From Desulfobacterales bacterium (lineage in GTDB: Bacteria > Desulfobacterota > Desulfobacteria > Desulfobacterales > JASJAZ01), in NCBI GenBank assembly GCA_030066785.1, contig JASJAZ010000010.1:1-41377 (forward strand): DNA of 41,377 bases, read 5' to 3'. The notes under the pieces were generated by a model. The model had not been told where the DNA came from and made no database searches. It worked only from the letters and a program-made list of their open reading frames with translations. The position numbers and the translations under genes are program-made. Positions 8,730 to 16,090 of the stretch are shown one piece after another (within the stretch, counting starts at the first letter, position 1; every line of letters starts with the position of its first letter).

Positions 8730-9417
8730 TATCATTCTCCGCACCGATAAAGACGTAACCGCGGCCCCACACGGTTTTGATAAATCTTGGCGATTTGGGA
8801 TCATCAGCTAACTTGTGGCGCAAGCGGCTCATGGTAATATCCACCGAGCGGTTAAACGCATCGCAGTCGATTCCCCGCAGGGCCTGTAATATTTCATCCC
8901 GGTCAAATACTTTGCCGGGATGTGACGTCAGCAATGCCAATGCGATAAACTCGTTGGTGGTCAGATCAATTGTCTGACCATCCAGCCTGGCAATTTGCCG
9001 GGTTGTGTTGATGTCCAATTCGCCGAAGCGGCGGGTATCTTCCGGCAGGGACTGGCGGCTGCGGCGCAATACGGTTTGAATGCGGGCCACGAGCTCCCGC
9101 GGCTCAAAAGGTTTGGGCAGGTAATCATCGGCCCCCAGCTCAAGGCCGGCGACCCGGTCGGTCAATTCGCCTCTTGCCGTCAGCATGATGATCGGCACCG
9201 CATGGGAGCGACGAATGGTTTTACACACCTCGAAACCATTCATATCCGGCAGCATGACATCCAGAATAATCAGGTCCGGCGATTCGGATTGCAGTTTTTG
9301 CAGCCCATCGGCAGGATGAATCGCAGCGATGGCTTTGAACCCAAAATCTTTCAGATAATCAATCAGCAATTGATTTAATTTTTCATCGTCATCGATGATC
9401 AGAATGGTCGATTCCAT
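8719..9417 (-). CDS. OmpR/CpxR-family response regulator
   Basis: A 232-residue two-component regulator. The receiver domain has the acidic pair DDD at about 9-11, the phosphoacceptor Asp in LIILDVMLPD, the Thr in MLTARG and the Lys in PKPF. The C-terminal winged helix ends with the classic GRGYVF signature. It should bind DNA as a dimer when phosphorylated by the kinase encoded just downstream, whose start overlaps its stop. A strong hairpin at 9435-9461 separates it from the upstream CpxP-like gene. Confidence 0.93.
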   Translation of the reverse strand: MESTILIIDDDEKLNQLLIDYLKDFGFKAIAAIHPADGLQKLQSESPDLIILDVMLPDMNGFEVCKTIRRSHAVPIIMLTARGELTDRVAGLELGADDYLPKPFEPRELVARIQTVLRRSRQSLPEDTRRFGELDINTTRQIARLDGQTIDLTTNEFIALALLTSHPGKVFDRDEILQALRGIDCDAFNRSVDITMSRLRHKLADDPKSPRFIKTVWGRGYVFIGAENDNAA

Positions 9418-9434
9418 GGCTCTGTGACTTGATT

Positions 9435-9461
9435 GGGGCTTTCGGTTGTGTCGAAAGCCCC
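9435..9461 (-). promoter_or_regulatory. Intercistronic hairpin between CpxP-like and regulator genes
   Basis: A perfect 10-bp stem (GGGGCTTTCG at 9435-9444 pairing with CGAAAGCCCC at 9452-9461, loop of 7) sits in the 51-base gap between the two genes. No T-tract follows in the direction of transcription, so it is more likely an mRNA-stabilising or partial-termination element than a full terminator. Confidence 0.6.
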
Positions 9462-9468
9462 GGCAATC

Positions 9469-9927
9469 TTATTCCGCAGCATATGAATGCCACTTGCGCA
9501 AACCTTCCAGTTTGGCAACCAGCTTTTCTTTCTGGGTTGCAGATAATGTACTGTGAAATTCGGCCAAACGGGCAACCAAAAATGTGATCATTTCATCCAT
9601 CTGGGCCTTTTTCTGCTGAATAGCATTTGTTACCCGCCCCTGATCGAAGGCGTCGCTTTTTATTTCAGCAATGAAAATATCCATGGTTTGTTTGCGGCTG
9701 GCATGCATTTCGGCATGTTTTTCGATAAACTCATGCTGCATGTCTGCCAGCATTTCTTGTTGCTCTGCGTTTAGATCAAGTTCGTCGATCAAATAGTTGA
9801 TTACCTGGGTAATTCGTTTTTCCGGCGAAGAATGTTTGCATCCGGAAAATAAGAGCGTACCCGACAAAAGCAGCGCCAGCACTACAACATAAACCCCTAC
9901 CACACCCAAGACATATTTTTTTAACAT
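9469..9927 (-). CDS. Spy/CpxP-family periplasmic protein, probable lipoprotein
   Basis: A 152-residue exported protein. A hydrophobic signal (about 5-27) ends in LFSGC, a near-consensus lipobox, so Cys30 may be lipidated. The mature part is helical, with 'LDLNAEQQEMLADMQ' at about 51-65 and 'TLSATQKEKLVAKL' near the end, matching the paired LTxxQ motifs of Spy/CpxP and heavy-metal-sensor proteins. CpxP-type proteins bind misfolded proteins and restrain the sensor kinase. The position directly upstream of a CpxR/CpxA-like pair supports that role. AGGAGGTATT precedes the ATG. Confidence 0.82.
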   Translation of the reverse strand: MLKKYVLGVVGVYVVVLALLLSGTLLFSGCKHSSPEKRITQVINYLIDELDLNAEQQEMLADMQHEFIEKHAEMHASRKQTMDIFIAEIKSDAFDQGRVTNAIQQKKAQMDEMITFLVARLAEFHSTLSATQKEKLVAKLEGLRKWHSYAAE

Positions 9928-10094
9928 AATACCTCCTTTCTTTCAAAGTTGATTGGTTGTTGGCATGTTGTCCGATGTTTCGCCGCCAACCTAATGCATT
10001 TTAAACAGCAATGCTTTTCGCTGCCGTAACACTTTGTAACAATTTGTATCGCGCGGATAGGCCCTGAGATATAACTTACAAAATATACATTTAT

Positions 10095-10115
10095 ATTTAC
10101 ATTGACATTTACATT
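10095..10115 (+). promoter_or_regulatory. Direct repeat upstream of lexA, candidate operator
   Basis: Two copies of ATTTACATT (10095-10103 and 10107-10115) are spaced 12 bases apart in a very AT-rich stretch 46-66 bases before the lexA start. A further related stretch, TATACATTTAT, precedes them. Helical-phase spacing just ahead of a repressor gene suggests an autoregulatory site, but it does not match a LexA box I can name. Confidence 0.35.
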
Positions 10116-10160
10116 CTGACGGTTTATGTTGATATCATCAATTTGAACAAGGAGTATGCA

Positions 10161-10799
10161 ATGTCCACCACACTGACCCCCAAGCAGGAGGCATTTTTTC
10201 GTTATTTGACCAAAGCCATAGGTGATACCGGCCAGGCGCCGAGCCTGCGGCAAGCGGCGGCCGCCCTGGGGGTGAGTCATGCCGCCATATCCCAGTTGAT
10301 TCGTGCCCTGGAGGCCAAGGGGTTGATCAAACGGGAGGGCCGCTACAGCCGGACGATTCACCTGCTTAACCGGGCAGGCGCGATTGCCGGTGCAATGCGA
10401 TGGGTGGAAGTGCCTGTCATTGGCAAAATTGCGGCCGGGCTGCCCTTGTATGCGCAGCAGGAATGGGACGGCAGTGTGGTGGTTGATGCATCCCTATACC
10501 CGGGTACCAGCCTGTTTGCCCTCCGGGTGACGGGCGATTCGATGAAGGATGCCGCCATTCTGGACGGCGATTTGGTCATCTGTGAACCACGCCAGTACGC
10601 CCGTAACGGTGAAATCGTGGTTGTTTTGATCCAGCAGGAAGAAGCAACGGTCAAACGCTTTTTCCTGCGTGACGACCATATTGAATTACAGCCAGCCAAC
10701 CCCCGGTATCGATCGATGCGGTATCCTTTTGACGAGATTCTGGTTCAGGGTAAGGTGGTGGGGGTCCAACGCGGCCCCGATGTGATGGGTCGACTGTAA
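10161..10799 (+). CDS. lexA: LexA-type SOS repressor
   Basis: This 212-residue LexA-family repressor heads the mutagenesis cassette. The N-terminal winged helix spans about 1-68, with the recognition helix around SHAAISQLIRALE. The self-cleavage site is Ala92-Gly93, the catalytic Ser127 lies in GDSMKD, and the Lys165 general base in ATVKRF; all are in the expected order, so RecA-stimulated self-cleavage is expected. The ATG at 10161 is chosen over an upstream TTG because AAGGAG is 6 bases before it. A 14-base gap leads to the DUF72 gene. It may be a second LexA dedicated to this operon, as lexA2 is in Pseudomonas; whether the genome has another lexA cannot be seen. Confidence 0.92.
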   Translation: MSTTLTPKQEAFFRYLTKAIGDTGQAPSLRQAAAALGVSHAAISQLIRALEAKGLIKREGRYSRTIHLLNRAGAIAGAMRWVEVPVIGKIAAGLPLYAQQEWDGSVVVDASLYPGTSLFALRVTGDSMKDAAILDGDLVICEPRQYARNGEIVVVLIQQEEATVKRFFLRDDHIELQPANPRYRSMRYPFDEILVQGKVVGVQRGPDVMGRL

Positions 10800-10813
10800 G
10801 GTGGGGGCATTGC

Positions 10814-11659
10814 ATGTCCGGTCGCACTGAAAAAGAACCACGGTCTTCCAGTCGGTGCCATTTGCTGGTCGGTACCAGCGGTTATTCATACACCGAATGG
10901 GTGGACGCCGGATTTTATCCTCCGGATACGCCATCGGGACGGATGCTATCGCTATACGCCCGTTGTTTTCAAATCACCGAACTCAACTATACCTGGTATC
11001 AGATGCCGCAGGCCGAAGCGGTTGAGCGCCAGCGGCAGCAGGTATCTTCGCAATTTGTGTTTGCGGCCAAATTGACCCGCACCCTTACCCACGAAATCGA
11101 CCCGCACAATTGGCCCCGGGACGCGGACCGCTACCGGGAAGGCGTGGCCCCGCTGATGCAATCCGGCCAATTGATGGCGGTACTCATACAACTGCCGCCG
11201 ACGTTTAACCGCTCGCCATCCAATCGCAAGCATTTGGCCCATCTTCTGGATGCACTTGCCGGACTGCCGTTGGCGATCGAGTTCCGGCATCGCTCGTGGG
11301 TCCATGAGCGGGTTTTTAGCGAACTTGAACGCCGTCAAGTAACCCTGGTGGGGGTCGATGCGCCGGCTCTGCCGGGCCTGTATCCGGCCCTGGATGTGGT
11401 GACCAATCCGGATCTGTTTTATGTGCGGTTTCATGGGCGCAATGCCAAAGGATGGCGCTCCGGTAACATGCACCAGCAGTTTGACTACCATTACGCCGAC
11501 GATGAGTTGCACGAATGGGTTGAAAAACGGATTGAACCCATGAGTCGGCATGCCCACAGGGGAGTTCTTTTTTTTAATAATCATGTGCGGGGTCAGGCAC
11601 CGGCCAACGCCCAGCGCATGCGTGCCCTACTGATGGAACGCGGACTGTTGTCCATGTAA
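10814..11659 (+). CDS. DUF72 (YecE-family) TIM-barrel protein
   Basis: A 281-residue DUF72 protein. Family motifs visible are GTSGYSYTEW near residues 20-29, ITELNYTWYQMP (about 54-65), the conserved AIEFRHRSW (about 155-163), YVRFHGRN (about 196-203) and LFFNNHVRG near the C-terminus. The fold is a TIM barrel that resembles metal-dependent endonucleases such as endonuclease IV, but no activity is firmly assigned. Here it lies between lexA and the imuB-like gene on the same strand with short gaps, so it is probably co-induced by DNA damage. That position is where imuA is found in many lexA-imuA-imuB-dnaE2 operons. Confidence 0.88.
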   Translation: MSGRTEKEPRSSSRCHLLVGTSGYSYTEWVDAGFYPPDTPSGRMLSLYARCFQITELNYTWYQMPQAEAVERQRQQVSSQFVFAAKLTRTLTHEIDPHNWPRDADRYREGVAPLMQSGQLMAVLIQLPPTFNRSPSNRKHLAHLLDALAGLPLAIEFRHRSWVHERVFSELERRQVTLVGVDAPALPGLYPALDVVTNPDLFYVRFHGRNAKGWRSGNMHQQFDYHYADDELHEWVEKRIEPMSRHAHRGVLFFNNHVRGQAPANAQRMRALLMERGLLSM

Positions 11660-11712
11660 GCCGTAGCGCAAAAAAATGAGCTGTGGCATTTCGCGCACAG
11701 AGGTTTGGTTGT

Positions 11713-12897
11713 ATGAGTGAGCGATCGATTATTCATTTAAATGTGGCTGATTTCGCCGTTGCGGTGGAACGTGTTGTCGATGTGCGGCTGCGTCGCCGTC
11801 CGGTGATAATTGCCCCGGAAGCAGCCGTGCGGGCGGCTGTTTATGACATGAGCGAAGAGGCGTACCAGAGTGGGGTGCGCAAAAACATGCCCCTGGGACG
11901 GGCCCTGCGTTATTGCCGGGGTGCCGTGGTTTTGCCGCCGCACCCCGATCGTTACGAACGGGCCATGGCGCGGCTCCTCAAACTAGCGTGCCCCTATTCA
12001 CCGTTAATCGAAGTAACGGATTACAACGGGCACCTTTTCGTGGACACGACCGGTACTGGGCGATTGTTTGGTCCGCCGCCCGATGTTGCCTGGCGAATTC
12101 GCAAGGCCATTCGGGCTGATTTGGGATTCGATCCGATCTGGTCGGTTGCAACCAACAAACTTGTGGCCAAAGTGGCGACGCGCGTGGTCAAGCCAACCGG
12201 CGAGTATATTGTGGATGCAGGTGAAGAAGCGATGTTCCTGGCCCCTTTGCCGGTTGACCTGATTCCGGGATTGGAACTGGATGATCTCAAACGTTTGCGA
12301 GACTTCAATCTGACACGCACCGGTGAGGTGGCGATCCTGTCATTGTTGCAACTGGATGTCATGTTTGGCAAGCGCAGTCAGTATATTTATGAAGCCGTCC
12401 GCGGTATCGATTTGTCACCGGTGTTCACCGCCAGCCAGAAGCAACCGGTGCTCCGTGCCGATCACACTTTCGGCAATGACACCAACGATGTGGCCAGCGT
12501 CTGCGCGGTGTTGTACCGGCTGGCCGAGCAGATCGGGGCCGATCTGCGTCGCCGCCGGCTGGCAACCCGCCGACTGGGTCTTGTCGTGGACTATTCCGAT
12601 GGGAAACGCACCATTCGCCAAGCACGTGTCTATCCGGCAACGGCCCATGACAATGGCCTGTTTGCAGCCGCTCAGAAGGTTTTGATGCATGCCTGGACGC
12701 GACGGATCCGGATTCGCCATCTGCGCCTGATGTGTGATCGATTGACGTTTCCCCCGGCGCAACAGGAACTTTTTGCCGATACCGAATCCCGCCGCCAACG
12801 CCACGATGGTTTGATGGTCGCGCTGGATGCCATTCGCCACCGTTTCGGTTTTGGTGCGATTCAAGTTGGCCGCACCCTGTCCGCATCGCCGATCTGA
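11713..12897 (+). CDS. imuB: ImuB-like catalytically degenerate Y-family DNA polymerase
   Basis: A 394-residue Y-family polymerase homologue. The start ATG at 11713 has AGAGG 9 bases upstream. In place of the first catalytic Asp (HVDMDAFFAAVE in DinB) it has HLNVADFAVAVE, with Asn10. The second motif (xDEAYLDVTG) reads NGHLFVDTTG, putting Gly106 and His107 at the catalytic Asp/Glu positions. All metal-binding acids are therefore missing, as in ImuB, which acts as an adaptor between the clamp and DnaE2 rather than as a polymerase. A candidate beta-clamp motif, QQELF, is at about 350-354. It lies directly upstream of the dnaE2-like gene. Automated annotation may call it DNA polymerase IV. Confidence 0.85.
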   Translation: MSERSIIHLNVADFAVAVERVVDVRLRRRPVIIAPEAAVRAAVYDMSEEAYQSGVRKNMPLGRALRYCRGAVVLPPHPDRYERAMARLLKLACPYSPLIEVTDYNGHLFVDTTGTGRLFGPPPDVAWRIRKAIRADLGFDPIWSVATNKLVAKVATRVVKPTGEYIVDAGEEAMFLAPLPVDLIPGLELDDLKRLRDFNLTRTGEVAILSLLQLDVMFGKRSQYIYEAVRGIDLSPVFTASQKQPVLRADHTFGNDTNDVASVCAVLYRLAEQIGADLRRRRLATRRLGLVVDYSDGKRTIRQARVYPATAHDNGLFAAAQKVLMHAWTRRIRIRHLRLMCDRLTFPPAQQELFADTESRRQRHDGLMVALDAIRHRFGFGAIQVGRTLSASPI

Positions 12898-12970
12898 TAG
12901 CTGGAGAAATGTCATCTGTAGACGGCTCGCCTCTATTTTCGATTAAAGTTTTCACTGACGAGATGTGACC

Positions 12971-15900
12971 ATGATACCGTTGACCGTTCGTTCGCATTAT
13001 TCGCTGATGTGGGGTACCTGCGCTCCTCGGCAGATCTGCGTTGCGGCTCGACGACAAGGGTATCGTCGGTTGGCGCTCACAGACACCGACAATTTATATG
13101 GTCTGTGGCCCTTTCTGCGAAGCTGTGAGGAACAAGGTCTTCAACCGATTATCGGTGCGGAGGTGACTGAAACCAGATCGCCGCAGCGAGTGGTCTGTTT
13201 GGTTGAAAACGAAATCGGTTATCGTAATCTTTGCCGCCTGATTACCCGCCGGCATCAGGATGGTGCATTTGGCCTGGACATCGCTTTGCCGGATCATGCC
13301 CAGGGATTGATTGTACTGACGCAATCGCCGGCGCTTTTGGCTGATTTACACACCGCCGGTGTGAGTGTGGTCGGGGCTTTGCCACGGCGTCCCGGACGGG
13401 GTGCCGTCAAATTGCGTCAAATTGCGCGGTATCGCGACGTGCCGGTGGTGGCCACACCGGGAAGTTTTTTTCTGGAACCGGCCGATATGATGATTCATCG
13501 GATCTTGCGCGCAATTGATCTCAATACGTCACTGTCACGTTTACCACGTTCGGAGTTAGCGCCTGCCGAAGCCTGGCTGGCTTCCGCCGCCGATTATCAC
13601 CAGCGGTTTGCGGCATGGCCGGATGCCGTGCAGGCCACCCATGTGTTAGCCGAACGGCTAGCGTTTGCCGGTCCAAACTTTGGATTGGTGCTCCCACCCT
13701 GGGGCGGCAGCAGTGAGCGGTCGGCTGAGGAGCAACTGCGGATAATGGCCTACCAAGGCGCCCGCCGCCGCTATGGCCGCGATCTATCCGAAAGCGTGGT
13801 TGAACGCCTCGAGTACGAATTGCGTATCATCGCGCAGATGGGATTTGCTTCTTATTTTTTGGTGGTTCGCGATATTGTGTCACGCAGTCCCCGTATTTGC
13901 GGGCGTGGCAGTGGTGCCGCTTCACTGGTGGCCTACTGTTTGGCCATTACCAATGTCTGTCCGATCAAGCATAATCTTTATTTTACCCGATTTCTGAATC
14001 CGGGCCGTACCGATCCGCCTGATATTGACGTCGATTTTGCCTGGGATGAACGTGATGACGTGCTCAACGCCGTTCTGAAGCATTACGAGGGCCATGCGGC
14101 CATGGTGTGCAATCATGTCGCCTTTCAGCCGCGTATGGCGATCCGTGAAGTTGCCAAAGTTTTTGGCTTGAGCGATCGTGAAATCGGTCAAGTTTCCAAG
14201 CGTTTGCCCTGGTTCTGGCGGGCGACGTTTGCTGCCGATGACCGGCTGCTGGAACATCTTAGGGCGCTGCCTGAGCTGAAACAATTGGATTTCCCGGAGC
14301 CATGGCCGGCAATCATTACCATTGCCCAGCGTCTCATCGGCATTCCTCGATATCTATCCGTGCACTCCGGTGGCGTGGTGATCACGCCGGAACGCCTGGA
14401 AAACTATGTCCCCATTGAGCAGGCGCCGAAAGGCGTTCCGATTATTCAGTGGGAAAAAGATGCCACGGAGGATGCCGGTTTGGTCAAAATCGATCTGCTG
14501 GGCAATCGCAGCTTGGGTGTCATCCGCGATGCCATTGCCAACATTAAAATGAACGGCCAGGATTTCGACGAGCAGCGCTGGGAACCAGAGGATGACCCGG
14601 CAACCCAGGTCAATGTGGCCCGCGGTCATACCATGGGATGTTTTTATATCGAAAGCCCCGCAACGCGCTTGTTGCAGCAAAAAGCCGGTGTTGGTGATTT
14701 CGCGCATTTGGTTATTCACAGCAGCATCATTCGTCCGGCAGCCAATGAATTCATTCGGGAATACGTACGCCGTCTGCGCGGCGGCCGCTGGGAACCGATA
14801 CATCCACGACTGGCGGATGTGCTGGATGAAACCTATGGCATCATGGTGTATCAGGAAGATGTGTCCAAGGCCGCCGAAGCTGTCGCCGGATTTTCGCCGG
14901 TGGAGGCCGATGGCTTGCGCAAGATTATGTCCAAGAAAGATAAGGCTCGTCGATTAAAGGATTATAAGGAGCGGTTCGTTGCGGGTGCACGGAAACGTGG
15001 GGTTGAAGATACCCAGATTGATGCTATCTGGGATATGATGATGAGTTTTGAGGGTTATTCTTTTTGCAAACCCCACAGTGCCAGTTATGCGCGTGTCTCT
15101 TTCCAGGCCGCCTATTTGAAGACCCATTATCCGGCTGAATTCATGGCGGCGGTTATTAGCAATCAGGGCGGTTTTTATCATGCGTTTGCCTATGTCTCAG
15201 AGGCGCGGCGGCTTGGTATCAAAATTTTACCGCCACATGTCAACCATAGTGATATTCGCTGGAAAGGCCATGATCGTACCCTGCGGGTGGGATGGCTGTC
15301 GGTTAAACACCTCAGTGCCGGCGTGCAACAACGCATTGTCCAACAACGCCGTGTCGGCGCCTATCCTAGTCTGATCGATTTTTTAAAACGGGTGCAACCC
15401 GATGAGAACGAGGTCCGAGCCTTAATTCATGCCGGCGCCTTTGACGCCCTGCCGCCGCAAAACAGTCGCGCGGCCCTGTTGTGGCAACTGGTTTACTGGC
15501 AAAAAACACGGGTCCATTATTCCGCCGCACCAACCCTTTTCCATCAAACGCCTGATCTTGAAGCACCGCAATTTCCGCCCCAAAACAAAACGGAGCGGTT
15601 GCGCCAGGAATTTGCGGTACTCGGTTTTTTGTGCGATCGTCATCCCATGGTATTTTATGCCGATCGCTTGAAAGCGTTGGGAACCGTCAAAGCCTGCGAT
15701 TTAGGGCGCTTTGTGGGCCAACACATTCGGGCCGCCGGCGTGCTGATCACCGGCAAGGTTGTACACACCAAGCACGGAGATCCGATGGAATTTTTAACCT
15801 TTGAAGATGAAACCGGCTTGATTGAAACGACCTTTTTCCCCAAAGCTTACCGTCGTTTTTGTGCCATGCTGGACCGCAGCCGCCCTTTTATCCTTTACGG

Positions 15901-16072
15901 CCGAGTCGATGAAGATTTTGGTGCGCTAACCCTGACCGTTGACCGTGTGGAGCGCGTTCCTAAAATGCAGCAGACGCAATCATGCCTCTCGGAGGAAAAC
16001 CCAAATCAGCGGTGGAAAGCCGTTTCTTCCAACCCAGCTGATTCAAGAATATCGCGGCAGCGTTATTTGTAG
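12971..16072 (+). CDS. dnaE2: Error-prone DNA polymerase III alpha subunit, DnaE2-like
   Basis: A 1033-residue C-family polymerase, close to the usual DnaE2 length and shorter than replicative DnaE. The N-terminal PHP domain is degenerate: the HxH motif reads RSHYS and the LTDH position is LTDTD. The palm carries PDIDVDF with Asp351 and Asp353, and the third catalytic Asp is Asp508 in KIDLLG. Thumb and fingers motifs such as HSGGVVI and MVYQEDV follow, then helix-hairpin-helix and a C-terminal OB fold (about 900-990). A GTG at 12965 is the alternative start. As the last gene of the lexA-DUF72-imuB operon it is the probable translesion polymerase of an SOS mutasome. No 3'-5' exonuclease is visible. 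Confidence 0.9.
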   Translation: MIPLTVRSHYSLMWGTCAPRQICVAARRQGYRRLALTDTDNLYGLWPFLRSCEEQGLQPIIGAEVTETRSPQRVVCLVENEIGYRNLCRLITRRHQDGAFGLDIALPDHAQGLIVLTQSPALLADLHTAGVSVVGALPRRPGRGAVKLRQIARYRDVPVVATPGSFFLEPADMMIHRILRAIDLNTSLSRLPRSELAPAEAWLASAADYHQRFAAWPDAVQATHVLAERLAFAGPNFGLVLPPWGGSSERSAEEQLRIMAYQGARRRYGRDLSESVVERLEYELRIIAQMGFASYFLVVRDIVSRSPRICGRGSGAASLVAYCLAITNVCPIKHNLYFTRFLNPGRTDPPDIDVDFAWDERDDVLNAVLKHYEGHAAMVCNHVAFQPRMAIREVAKVFGLSDREIGQVSKRLPWFWRATFAADDRLLEHLRALPELKQLDFPEPWPAIITIAQRLIGIPRYLSVHSGGVVITPERLENYVPIEQAPKGVPIIQWEKDATEDAGLVKIDLLGNRSLGVIRDAIANIKMNGQDFDEQRWEPEDDPATQVNVARGHTMGCFYIESPATRLLQQKAGVGDFAHLVIHSSIIRPAANEFIREYVRRLRGGRWEPIHPRLADVLDETYGIMVYQEDVSKAAEAVAGFSPVEADGLRKIMSKKDKARRLKDYKERFVAGARKRGVEDTQIDAIWDMMMSFEGYSFCKPHSASYARVSFQAAYLKTHYPAEFMAAVISNQGGFYHAFAYVSEARRLGIKILPPHVNHSDIRWKGHDRTLRVGWLSVKHLSAGVQQRIVQQRRVGAYPSLIDFLKRVQPDENEVRALIHAGAFDALPPQNSRAALLWQLVYWQKTRVHYSAAPTLFHQTPDLEAPQFPPQNKTERLRQEFAVLGFLCDRHPMVFYADRLKALGTVKACDLGRFVGQHIRAAGVLITGKVVHTKHGDPMEFLTFEDETGLIETTFFPKAYRRFCAMLDRSRPFILYGRVDEDFGALTLTVDRVERVPKMQQTQSCLSEENPNQRWKAVSSNPADSRISRQRYL

Positions 16073-16090
16073 CCGTTGATTAAGGCCGTA

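Noticed and set aside
8730-8804. N-terminal extension of the sensor kinase
   Set aside because: The extension lies within the response-regulator gene and the ATG at 8729 has a properly spaced GGAG.
10143-10160. TTG start extending LexA by six residues
   Set aside because: The AAGGAG Shine-Dalgarno lies inside this extension and serves the ATG at 10161.
11713-12897. Annotation as active DNA polymerase IV (DinB)
   Set aside because: The catalytic Asp and Asp/Glu pair are all substituted, and it sits next to a dnaE2-like gene, which fits ImuB.
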